A stretch of 64,000 bases of DNA from an uncultured Christensenellaceae bacterium (lineage in GTDB: Bacteria; Bacillota; Clostridia; Christensenellales; Borkfalkiaceae). The stretch is taken from assembly GCA_910587365.1 (NCBI GenBank), contig CAJUKJ010000002.1, positions 96,494 to 160,493 of the forward strand, read 5' to 3'. The notes below the pieces were generated by a model. The model was not told the DNA's origin, made no database searches, and saw nothing but the letters and a program-made list of their open reading frames with translations. Below, piece after piece: positions 8,119-14,782 of the stretch (within the stretch, counting starts at the first letter, position 1; each line of letters begins with the position of its first letter). The translations under genes were made by a program, and so were the position numbers.

Positions 8119-9062
8119 ACAAACGGCAGCAAAATCAAAAAACATAAAATTCCCTGTGCGGCTTTAACCGCAATAAAGTATAACGGGTTTACTTTTGCCT
8201 TTAAAAGGTAACTTAACTGTTGTAAAAGTATCGATATCCCGCCAAAGGTAATTAAAAATCCCGCAAAGGGGATAATAAGCCTTCCGTCTGTGCCTGCAAG
8301 TGCGCGGCAGCCCGAAGTCGCTTCTATAAGTCCTCTGCATACTGCTGCGGCAGTGGCGGAATCCGTAAACAGACACAAAAACTTTTCAAGCGGTAAAAGC
8401 ACGTTAAAGTCGGTAAAAATTTGAGCGGCTACGCAGAAAAACGCGATAAACCCTCCCGCAACAGCAACCGAAATTATTGCGCCGTAAAAGGCGTTATACA
8501 AAACGTTTTCATCAACCTTTGCGCGGCGGTACTGCGACGGCTGCCCTTTTTTTGAGGTAAGCGAAAGTAAGAACCCCACGCCGAGTACGGCTACGGTATG
8601 CGCGATTAAAATTTTCCAGCCCGCGCCCTTATCCCCAAGCATTTTTATGCCTATACTGCCGATAATAAACAAAGGGCCGGATGTGGAGCAAAGCGGCGCA
8701 AGCTTTTTACAGTCGTTTGCACTTATACACCCGCTTTCGTAAAATTCGGCAACGGCTTTCGCGCCCGCAGGATAGCCCGAGCATATGCTTATAACAAAAC
8801 ATATTGCTGCGGCAGGCGGAAGCTTGAACGCTCCCGTAACCCGTTTAAGCGGCAGGGCGGCTTTTTCCGCAATGCCCGTTTTTATAAAAATAAGGGTAAT
8901 TACCATAAACGGAAACAGCGACGGCAGCACGCATTCCGCCCACATTGCAAAACCCTGAAAGCAACAGGTTATATACCTTTCCGGGTAAATGATAATTGCC
9001 CCTGCAAGAAAGGTCAAAGCAAGGCAGGGCAACAAAACTTTAAGTATACGCATGGTTTTCAT
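8115..9062 (-). CDS. YlbJ/SpoVV-like integral membrane protein (sporulation-type)
   Basis: A 315-residue protein with about eight membrane segments carrying the nucleoside-recognition/gate domain. The YlbJ signature ICSGYPAGAKAVAEFYESGCIS is followed by LCSTSGPLFIIGSIGIKMLG. In Bacillus, YlbJ (SpoVV) is needed for dipicolinate uptake into the forespore; that role here is inferred. The protein is shorter than Bacillus YlbJ (about 400 residues). Start codons at 9062 and 9053 both lack a clear Shine-Dalgarno. Only 34 bases separate it from the divergent patatin-like gene, too little for two ordinary promoters. Confidence 0.82.
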   Translation of the reverse strand: MKTMRILKVLLPCLALTFLAGAIIIYPERYITCCFQGFAMWAECVLPSLFPFMVITLIFIKTGIAEKAALPLKRVTGAFKLPPAAAICFVISICSGYPAGAKAVAEFYESGCISANDCKKLAPLCSTSGPLFIIGSIGIKMLGDKGAGWKILIAHTVAVLGVGFLLSLTSKKGQPSQYRRAKVDENVLYNAFYGAIISVAVAGGFIAFFCVAAQIFTDFNVLLPLEKFLCLFTDSATAAAVCRGLIEATSGCRALAGTDGRLIIPFAGFLITFGGISILLQQLSYLLKAKVNPLYFIAVKAAQGILCFLILLPFV

Positions 9063-9096
9063 TCAATATTAAAGTTATTTTCAAGGAGAAAAGATT

Positions 9097-9885
9097 ATGA
9101 GTAAAACGTTGGGGCTTGCCTTAGGCAGCGGTGGATCGCGCGGGATTGCGCACGTCGGATTTCTTCAAGCCCTCGAAGAAGAGGGGATAAAGCCCGACTA
9201 TATAGCGGGCTGCTCGATGGGGGCGGTTGTAGGCGGCTGTTACGCAGGAGGGATGACGATTGAAGAAATACGAAAAATAGCCCTTAAACTGAAAAAACGC
9301 GACATCATCGACGTAAGTCCGAGTATTACCCAGATGTCGCTGCTCCGCGGAAAGAAAATGCGCGATTTGTTGGTAAAGCACGTTAAGGTTAAAAACTTAG
9401 AAGATTTTCCCATACCGTTTAAATGTGTCGCAACCGAGCTTTTGGAAGGTAAGCTACACGTATTTGAAAGCGGCGAGGCCGCGCTTGCAATACAGGCTTC
9501 AAGCTCTATACCCGCAGTGTTCCGCCCCGTAAGAATAGAAAATAAACTCTTTGTCGACGGCGGCTGTCTTTGCCGCGTTCCCGTAAAAGTCGTAAAGGAT
9601 ATGGGTGCGGACGTTGTCGTTGCCGTAGACGTGCTTAAAAACTGTTCGGACACGGTGGAAAAACTCGGTAACATTCTCGATATGGGTTTAAGGGTTTTTG
9701 ACGTAATGGATACGCATATGACCTCGCTTTTAAAGCAGCGCGACAGCGGGCTTTGCGATTTGTGGCTCGAACCCGAAATGAAGGGTATGAGCCAGTACGT
9801 AATAAAAGACTTGGACCGTGCCTATGAAGAGGGCTACGAAATCGGCAAAGCTAACGTACAAAAGATAAAGGAACTATTAGTATAG
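9097..9885 (+). CDS. Patatin-like phospholipase (RssA/YchK family)
   Basis: A 262-residue predicted serine esterase. The oxyanion motif is GSGGSRG (residues 10-16), the nucleophile elbow GCSMG has Ser40, and the catalytic dyad Asp is Asp154 in VDGG. Family members cleave acyl esters of lipids; the natural substrate is unknown. AAGGAG lies 8 bases before the ATG. No signal peptide is present, so it should act inside the cell or at the inner membrane face. Confidence 0.9.
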   Translation: MSKTLGLALGSGGSRGIAHVGFLQALEEEGIKPDYIAGCSMGAVVGGCYAGGMTIEEIRKIALKLKKRDIIDVSPSITQMSLLRGKKMRDLLVKHVKVKNLEDFPIPFKCVATELLEGKLHVFESGEAALAIQASSSIPAVFRPVRIENKLFVDGGCLCRVPVKVVKDMGADVVVAVDVLKNCSDTVEKLGNILDMGLRVFDVMDTHMTSLLKQRDSGLCDLWLEPEMKGMSQYVIKDLDRAYEEGYEIGKANVQKIKELLV

Positions 9886-9968
9886 TTGTAAAAATATAGG
9901 CGAAAGGGTTTTCGCAGAATAGTACTGCAAATTTTTTTGCTTGCAAAAAGATTTGCGTGAAGGTGTAT

Positions 9969-11282
9969 ATGGATTTATTCGACTTTAACGGCAATGAAGA
10001 GGGGGCAAAGCCCCTTGCCGAGCGCATGCGCGCAAACAACTTAAACGAATTTGTAGGTCAGAAGCATATTGTTGCGGAAGGCTGTCTTTTACGGCGCGCT
10101 ATTGCGACGGACAGGCTTGGCAGCTGTATTTTTTACGGCCCCCCGGGAACGGGCAAAACCACGCTTGCAAACATAATCGCTTCAACCACACACGGCGAAT
10201 TTATTAAATTAAACGCCGTACAGGCCGGTGTTTCGGACGTTAAAAAGGCAGTGGAGGAAGCAAGGAACAATTTAAAAATGTACGGCAAGCGTACATATTT
10301 AATGCTTGACGAGTGTCACCGCTTCAATAAAACGCAGTCGGACTCGCTCCTTCCTGCAATAGAACAGGGTACTATAATTTTCATAGGCTCTACTACCGAA
10401 AATCCTTACGCTTCTATGACCCCCGCAATAGTATCGAGGTGCAGGGTGTTCGAGTTTAAAAGCCTTGCGGAAGCGGATATAAAAGACGCGCTTTTAAAGG
10501 CGTTGAAGGACAAGCGCAAGGGGCTTGGGGAATATAACGCGGAAATAGACGCGGACGCTTTGAACCACATAGCACGGGTTTCGGGCGGGGATTTGCGCAC
10601 GGCGTACAACGCGTTGGAGCTTGCCGTGCTTACCACTCCGCCCGAAGCGGACGGAAGCATACGCGTTAAGCTTTCGGACGCGGAGCAGTCCATACAGCGC
10701 AAAGCAATGTCCTATAACACCGACGCGTATTACGACTATCTTTCGGCTTTCTGCAAATCGTTGCGCGGCAGCGACAGCAACGCGGCGTTGTATTACGCAA
10801 TGCGCCTTATAGAGGGCGGGTGCGACCCTATGCTTATTGCCCGCCGCCTTGTCATCCACTCTGCCGAAGACGTGGGAATGGCTGACCCTAACGCAATGGT
10901 AGTCGCTTCGTCCGCTATGTACATTTTTGAAAAGACGGGTTATCCCGAAGGGCTTGAACCGCTTTGCAACGCAATTATTTACGTATGCGAAGCCCCCAAA
11001 AGCAATACCGTTGAAGTTGCGATGAACGCGGCAAAGCGCGACGCAAGGGAAGTGCGCGACGACGAGGGCGTTCCGCCTTATCTTAAAGACAACACCTTCG
11101 GGGATAAAGATACAAAGGCTCAAAGCGGAAAGTATAAGTATCCGCACAACTTCGCGGGCGGATACGTCGAACAGCAATACCTGCCCGATAAGTTAAAGGA
11201 CAGGGTGTACTACGTGCCGTCCGACTACGGCTTTGAAAAGAAAGTAAAGGAAATCAGAAAGGATAAAGGAAAGCTGAAATAA
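9969..11282 (+). CDS. rarA: Replication-associated recombination protein A (AAA+ ATPase)
   Basis: A 437-residue RarA/MgsA protein acting at stalled replication forks. Walker A is GPPGTGKTT (Lys63), Walker B is LMLDECHRF, sensor 1 is GSTTENP. The C-terminal half carries the RarA-specific tetramerisation region (DAYYDYLSAFCKSLRGSD...GGCDPMLIARRLVIHSAEDVGMADP). ATG 9969 is favoured over the in-frame GTG 9957 because AAGGTG just before it serves as RBS. A strong terminator follows. Confidence 0.94.
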   Translation: MDLFDFNGNEEGAKPLAERMRANNLNEFVGQKHIVAEGCLLRRAIATDRLGSCIFYGPPGTGKTTLANIIASTTHGEFIKLNAVQAGVSDVKKAVEEARNNLKMYGKRTYLMLDECHRFNKTQSDSLLPAIEQGTIIFIGSTTENPYASMTPAIVSRCRVFEFKSLAEADIKDALLKALKDKRKGLGEYNAEIDADALNHIARVSGGDLRTAYNALELAVLTTPPEADGSIRVKLSDAEQSIQRKAMSYNTDAYYDYLSAFCKSLRGSDSNAALYYAMRLIEGGCDPMLIARRLVIHSAEDVGMADPNAMVVASSAMYIFEKTGYPEGLEPLCNAIIYVCEAPKSNTVEVAMNAAKRDAREVRDDEGVPPYLKDNTFGDKDTKAQSGKYKYPHNFAGGYVEQQYLPDKLKDRVYYVPSDYGFEKKVKEIRKDKGKLK

Positions 11283-11299
11283 AAAGCTTATAAAGCGCG

Positions 11300-11338
11300 G
11301 CGGCGCGGACGATATTTCGTCCGCGCCGCTATTTTTTT
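11300..11338 (+). terminator. Intrinsic terminator after rarA
   Basis: A 13-bp GC-rich perfect stem (11300-11312 with 11317-11329), loop TATT, then seven T residues. Confidence 0.92.
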
Positions 11339-11471
11339 ATTCATAATTTGTCCGCATCGTAAATAATATATTTTCAAGAGGGGAATAATCCGTTTTCGCC
11401 GAAAAAATACAAAATTCGGCAAAAAAAGCTGAAATTTCCCATAATAAAACTGTTAAAATCGGAGAAAAGGG

Positions 11472-12236
11472 TTGATACGCGTTTTTAAACTTAAAAATAT
11501 CGCAGTTGCGGCGTTTGCCGCGTTACTTATCACGGTGCTTTCGGTATCTGTTTACTTTACGGGTGCATACGCCGTTTACTACGGCAATACGCCCCGCCTT
11601 GTTCCAATATACAGCGTGGACAGGGAAGACAAGGTTATTTCCATATCCTTCGACTGTGCCTGGGGAACAGACTACACCGACGATATTTTAAACGCGCTTA
11701 AAATTTCTGACGTGCGCGCTACCTGGTTTATGGTAGAGTTCTGGGCGGAAAAGTACGGCGACTACGTTAAAAAGATAGACGCCGCGGGTCACGAAATAGG
11801 TACCCATTCGTCAACCCATTCCTATATGTCAAAGCAGAACTCGGAAGAAATAAAAATGGAGCTTTCAACCTCTTCCGAAGCTATCGAAAGCGTGACGGGC
11901 AAAAAGGTAGAGCTGTTCCGTCCCCCTTACGGCGACTATGACGACGAGCTTATAAAAACCGCGTCGGAGGCGGGTTACTACACTATTCAGTGGGACACCG
12001 ACAGTCTGGACTGGAAAGACCTTTCCGCAACCGACATAGCAATGCGCGTTATAAACGGCGTGCAGAGCGGTTCGATAATACTTATGCACAACAACGGGCT
12101 TCACACGGCAGAGGCAGTGCCTATCATACTTGAAACGCTTAAAAACAAGGGCTATTCCTTCGTTCCGATTGGCGAACTTATTTACAGGGAAAATTATGTA
12201 ATAGACGGCACCGGCAGGCAGAAAAAAAGCGTATAA
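11472..12236 (+). CDS. Polysaccharide deacetylase, PdaB-like
   Basis: A 254-residue protein with an N-terminal membrane anchor (about residues 8-33) and a NodB/CE4 domain. CE4 motifs are SFDCAWG(T)D (motif 1, catalytic Asp), GHEIGTHSSTHS (metal-binding histidines), RPPYGDYDD and WDTDSLDWKD. The arrangement and length match PdaB, a sporulation-linked deacetylase acting on cell wall or spore cortex glycans. The TTG start at 11472 is preceded by GGAGAAAAGGG. CATAATA at 11440-11446 resembles a forespore sigma-G -10, but no convincing -35 accompanies it. Substrate is not determined by sequence. Confidence 0.86.
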   Translation: MIRVFKLKNIAVAAFAALLITVLSVSVYFTGAYAVYYGNTPRLVPIYSVDREDKVISISFDCAWGTDYTDDILNALKISDVRATWFMVEFWAEKYGDYVKKIDAAGHEIGTHSSTHSYMSKQNSEEIKMELSTSSEAIESVTGKKVELFRPPYGDYDDELIKTASEAGYYTIQWDTDSLDWKDLSATDIAMRVINGVQSGSIILMHNNGLHTAEAVPIILETLKNKGYSFVPIGELIYRENYVIDGTGRQKKSV

Positions 12237-12239
12237 GCG

Positions 12240-12345
12240 GCGAACACTCTGTTAAACCGCGCGTGCTTCGGGTTATTTACCTCTAAGTAAACTCCCCGCC
12301 GCAAATGTCCGTTTGCACCGTCTTGCTTGCTTCTCGGTTTTTTCT
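12240..12345 (+). repeat. Intergenic repeat family 2, copy 2
   Basis: Aligns with 7176-7286 and 13090-13200. The conserved hairpin is TTTAC (12276-12280) / GTAAA (12287-12291), followed by ACTCCCC and a second hairpin GCAAA (12301-12305) / TTTGC (12312-12316). The start GCGAACACTCTGTT corresponds to the TCGC...TGTTG block of the other copies. Confidence 0.6.
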
Positions 12346-12387
12346 AACGCAGTAAAACAGAAAAGAAATACTTAAAAGGAGATATAT

Positions 12388-13077
12388 ATGAATTACAACA
12401 CGGAAAAAAACAACAAGGTGTATATCTATGGCGAAATAGTATCCGAAGCGGTATTCTCGCATGAAGTGTACGGAGAAGGCTTTTACGAGTTTTTTGTGAA
12501 AGTAATGCGTCTTTCCGGTCAGGCGGACATTCTGCCCGTAACCGTATCCGAACGCATTATGACAGAGGATATGAAGGTAGGGGGATTTATCTGTGCTTTG
12601 GGGCAGTTCCGCTCCTACAACAAGCTTGAAGGCGGAAAGTCCCGTCTTATGCTTACGGTGTTCATAAGGGAGCTTTTAGACACCCAGCCCGGCAAAAACC
12701 CCAATTCGATAGTGCTTTCGGGCTATATATGCAAACCGCCTGTGTACCGCACTACTCCGTTTAACCGCGAAATTGCGGATTTGCTTATCGCGGTCAACCG
12801 CAGCTATAATAAATCTGACTACATTCCCGCAATAGCCTGGGGCAGAAACGCAAGATTTGTGCGCAACCTCGGCGTCGGCGACAGGGTCGCGCTTTCGGGC
12901 AGAATACAGAGCAGGGAGTACCAGAAAAAGCAGCCGGACGAAAGCTTCGTTTCAATGACGGCTTACGAAGTATCCGTTTCAAAGCTTGCCGCCTTTGACG
13001 ATGATTCCGAATTCGATATAGAAGAGGAGTTCGATTTGTATTCGGTACCCAGAACTTACGAAAATTCAGAACAGTAG
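12388..13077 (+). CDS. SSB-like protein with two OB folds
   Basis: A 229-residue protein with two tandem OB-fold-like domains. The first (about residues 8-98) is KVYIYGEIVSEAVFSHEVYGEGFYEFFVKVMR...GQFRSYNK. The second (about 108-198) is SIVLSGYICKPPVYRTTPFNREIADLLIAVNR...IPAIAWGRNARFVRNLGVGDRVALSGRIQSREYQKK, closely SSB-like. An acidic tail (DDDSEFDIEEEFDLYS) resembles the protein-interaction tails of SSBs. Ordinary SSB has one OB fold, so this is a two-domain paralogue known in Clostridia, probably binding single-stranded DNA. A role in replication or repair is inferred, not shown. The RBS AAAGGAG is 8 bases before the ATG. Confidence 0.78.
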   Translation: MNYNTEKNNKVYIYGEIVSEAVFSHEVYGEGFYEFFVKVMRLSGQADILPVTVSERIMTEDMKVGGFICALGQFRSYNKLEGGKSRLMLTVFIRELLDTQPGKNPNSIVLSGYICKPPVYRTTPFNREIADLLIAVNRSYNKSDYIPAIAWGRNARFVRNLGVGDRVALSGRIQSREYQKKQPDESFVSMTAYEVSVSKLAAFDDDSEFDIEEEFDLYSVPRTYENSEQ

Positions 13078-13089
13078 AAAAAACACATA

Positions 13090-13200
13090 TAAGCGTCGCA
13101 TAGCATTGTTGCACTCCGTGTTTTCTCGGTCACATACACCCTGTATGCTCCCTCGCAAATACTTGTGCGCCGCGCTCTGCTCGCTTCTCTGCATTTTTGA
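13090..13200 (+). repeat. Intergenic repeat family 2, copy 3
   Basis: Aligns with 7176-7286 and 12240-12345. Its hairpin is CATAC (13133-13137) / GTATG (13143-13147), a paired change relative to TTTAC/GTAAA in the other copies. A second hairpin is CGCA (13154-13157) / TGCG (13166-13169), and the copy ends in a T-run. Confidence 0.6.
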
Positions 13201-13219
13201 AAATAGGTAAATAATATAT

Positions 13220-13247
13220 GTGCCGCGCGAAAAAATTCGCGCGGCAC
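13220..13247 (-). terminator. Hairpin terminator between convergent genes
   Basis: A perfect 12-bp stem (GTGCCGCGCGAA with its complement, loop AAAA) just downstream of the XRE gene stop. Flanking T-runs are short in both directions, so bidirectional action is possible but not certain. Confidence 0.6.
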
Positions 13248-13249
13248 TT

Positions 13250-13501
13250 TTACTGTTTTGATAATAACTCGTTACAAGAAACATTAAATATTTTGCATAG
13301 TATTAATATTTCTATATCAGTTACAAACCGTTGACCGCTTTCAATGCGTTGAACGGCGTTCTTGTCAACGTCCATACCTTCCAATTGTAACCGTTCGGCT
13401 AACATTCTTTGAGACATTTTAGGTTTTGAATTTTTTCTTAATTCATAAACTTTCTGCCCGCAGATATTATTTTTACCATCTTCCGTTTTAGTTTTAAACA
13501 T
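13250..13501 (-). CDS. XRE-family helix-turn-helix regulator
   Basis: An 83-residue single-domain repressor-like protein. The HTH spans about residues 15-75: VYELRKNSKPKMSQRMLAERLQLEGMDVDKNAVQRIESGQRFVTDIEILILCKIFNVSCNELL. The sequence 'SQRMLAERL...NAVQRIESG' is the usual scanning and recognition helix pair. It is transcribed away from an unknown gene at 13622, and the interval holds inverted TTGACATT-type sites. Autoregulation and control of the neighbour are inferred. The whole patch 13220-13960 is AT-rich compared with its surroundings. Confidence 0.87.
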   Translation of the reverse strand: MFKTKTEDGKNNICGQKVYELRKNSKPKMSQRMLAERLQLEGMDVDKNAVQRIESGQRFVTDIEILILCKIFNVSCNELLSKQ

Positions 13502-13511
13502 ACTTACCTAT

Positions 13512-13582
13512 TTGACATTTAGTGATTGACAAATATATTTTAGTATGCTACAATTAATTTATTGACATTCACTAAATGTCAA
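13512..13582. promoter_or_regulatory. Probable operator region between the XRE gene and its divergent neighbour
   Basis: TTGACATT-N5-AATGTCAA forms a perfect palindrome at 13562-13582. The 13-mer TTGACATTTAGTG at 13512-13524 is the exact inverse complement of CACTAAATGTCAA in the palindrome. The paired sites flank the promoter at 13526-13554, a layout expected for an XRE autoregulator. Confidence 0.65.
13526..13554 (+). promoter_or_regulatory. Promoter for the unknown gene at 13622
   Basis: TTGACA (13526-13531), 17-base spacer, TACAAT (13549-13554). The predicted start, about 13561, sits at the edge of the palindromic operator, so bound regulator would block it. Confidence 0.65.
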
Positions 13583-13621
13583 TAAATATAAAATGGATAT
13601 TGTTCTTACAAAGGCTAAACA

Positions 13622-13951
13622 ATGGATGATTTATTGAAATGGGTTATAATAGGTAAAGCTAACAAAATTTATAATTTCAAGCGTGAACCGCAAAGTTACG
13701 AAAAGTTTCTTCGGCGTAAAGAACAGATTGACAAACAGTATGCGGAGGCAAAAAAGAATTATTTTTTAACTTTGGAAGAAAGATATAAAATCGATATGAA
13801 AAGAATTAAAAGAAGGCATCTTTACAATGTCAGTAAAACGGAATATGAATTATGCAAAAGTGATTTAAAAATATTAAAAGAAAAATATAATAGTGAAGCT
13901 GATAATGATTTTTGGATTTATATCGAAAGTTTATATAATTTTAAAATATAG
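13622..13951 (+). CDS. Unknown basic, helical protein
   Basis: A 109-residue protein I do not recognise. It is rich in Lys, Tyr and Glu and predicted largely helical, with a charged central stretch (RRKEQIDKQYAEAKKNYFLTLEERYKIDMKRIKRRHLYNVS) that could form a coiled coil. It has no signal peptide or membrane segment. Codon use is AT-rich compared with neighbouring housekeeping genes, suggesting acquired DNA. It is divergent from the XRE regulator and lies behind a promoter framed by that regulator's likely operator, so it may be the regulator's main target. AAAGG sits 8 bases before the ATG. Confidence 0.6.
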   Translation: MDDLLKWVIIGKANKIYNFKREPQSYEKFLRRKEQIDKQYAEAKKNYFLTLEERYKIDMKRIKRRHLYNVSKTEYELCKSDLKILKEKYNSEADNDFWIYIESLYNFKI

Positions 13952-13961
13952 ATAAATAATT

Positions 13962-14009
13962 AATGCGCCGCGCGATAAAATTTGCGCGGCGCATTGTTTG
14001 CTTTTTTTT
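13962..14009 (+). terminator. Intrinsic terminator
   Basis: A 12-bp GC-rich stem (13962-13973 with 13984-13995), then GTTTGC and eight T residues. The stem core resembles the hairpin at 13220-13247. The -35 of the next promoter lies in its tail. Confidence 0.8.
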
Positions 14010-14026
14010 AACCGATAGATTATAAT
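13998..14026 (+). promoter_or_regulatory. Promoter of the MntA/HepT-like pair
   Basis: TTGCTT (13998-14003), 17-base spacer, TATAAT (14021-14026). The ATG is at 14036, so the message should begin within about 3 bases of the start codon. No Shine-Dalgarno is present. Confidence 0.78.
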
Positions 14027-14035
14027 ATTTTTACT

Positions 14036-14335
14036 ATGAACGCCGATAAATTGCTTTTAGACGCTATGAAAAAGCATTTCAAAAAATATGAGGGGATAAC
14101 GCGGGCGGTGCTGTTCGGTTCGCGTGCGCGTGGCGATAATTCCGAGCGCAGCGATTACGACGTTGCCGTTTACGGCAGTCTTACGCGTGAAGAAATAAGC
14201 GCGTTAAGCAGTTTTTTCGACGATGAGTTGCCCACTTTGCATAAAGTCGACTTGGTATTCATAGATAAAGTAAATAATATTAAGCTTTTATCTGAAATAG
14301 AAAAGGACGGTGTGGAAATTTATGTCCAAGGTTGA
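14036..14335 (+). CDS. MntA-like minimal nucleotidyltransferase (antitoxin)
   Basis: A 99-residue MNT-family protein. The catalytic signature GSx10DxD is intact: Gly28-Ser29, Asp40 and Asp42 (FGSRARGD...SDYDVAV), with a third acidic residue at Asp72 in KVDLVFID. MntA antitoxins of type VII systems transfer AMP to a tyrosine of the HEPN toxin and so silence it. The partner gene follows with a 14-base overlap. It is also related to HI0073, the older name for this half of the pair. Chemistry is inferred from family knowledge; the motif is directly visible. Confidence 0.88.
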   Translation: MNADKLLLDAMKKHFKKYEGITRAVLFGSRARGDNSERSDYDVAVYGSLTREEISALSSFFDDELPTLHKVDLVFIDKVNNIKLLSEIEKDGVEIYVQG

Positions 14336-14723
14336 AAATAAACTTGTCAATTTTACTGCCGCAAACAAGCGGTTGAAAGAGGCGGTAACCGCTTACAAAA
14401 GCGATAAAGAAAATTCGCTTTACCGCGACGCATTGATACAGCGTTTTGAATTTACTTTTGAGCTTGCGTGGAAAACTACTGCTGAGGTTTTGCGCGGACA
14501 GGGCATAGTTCCTGAAATTCTTTCCCCGAAAAGCGTTTTCCGTGCGGCGTACAACGTCGGTTTTATTTCCAAAGAAAGTATCTGGCTGGATATTCTCAAC
14601 GACAGAAACTCAATGAGCCATACCTACGATGAGCAGTCCGCTTCAAGAATTGCCGACGACATCTGCAACCGCTATGCAAAGGAAATAAACGCACTGTTAA
14701 AAGCTTTAAAGCAGTGCGAATAA
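14322..14723 (+). CDS. HepT-like / HI0074-family HEPN protein (toxin)
   Basis: A 133-residue all-helical protein of the HI0074 nucleotidyltransferase-substrate-binding family. The HEPN toxin signature R-x4-H-x-Y is intact: Arg95, His100, Tyr102 in DRNSMSHTYDE. In HepT toxins Arg and His form the RNase site and the Tyr is the adenylylation target. ATG 14322 is used; an in-frame GTG at 14310 is possible. It overlaps the antitoxin by 14 bases, so the two are made in step. Whether it is an active RNase cannot be told from sequence. A strong terminator follows. Confidence 0.85.
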   Translation: MSKVENKLVNFTAANKRLKEAVTAYKSDKENSLYRDALIQRFEFTFELAWKTTAEVLRGQGIVPEILSPKSVFRAAYNVGFISKESIWLDILNDRNSMSHTYDEQSASRIADDICNRYAKEINALLKALKQCE

Positions 14724-14738
14724 TTAAAATTTAACATC

Positions 14739-14778
14739 AATATAGCCTTCCCCCTTGGTAAGGGGGGAAGGCTATATT
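14739..14778. terminator. Bidirectional terminator between convergent hepT-like gene and radA
   Basis: A 16-bp stem (AATATAGCCTTCCCCC with its complement), about 8-base loop, between two convergent stops 60 bases apart. A/T tracts lie on both flanks. Confidence 0.82.
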
Positions 14779-14782
14779 AACT

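Noticed and set aside
9895..9960. Possible fourth copy of repeat family 1 before rarA (CGCAGAATAG and GCTTGCAAAAA present)
   Set aside because: The two matching words are in opposite relative orientation to the real copies, and none of the P2-P4 stems is present; probably chance.
11440..11446. Sigma-G promoter for the PdaB-like gene (CATAATA)
   Set aside because: The -10 word fits, but no acceptable -35 is found at the right distance, so it is kept only as a remark in the gene entry.
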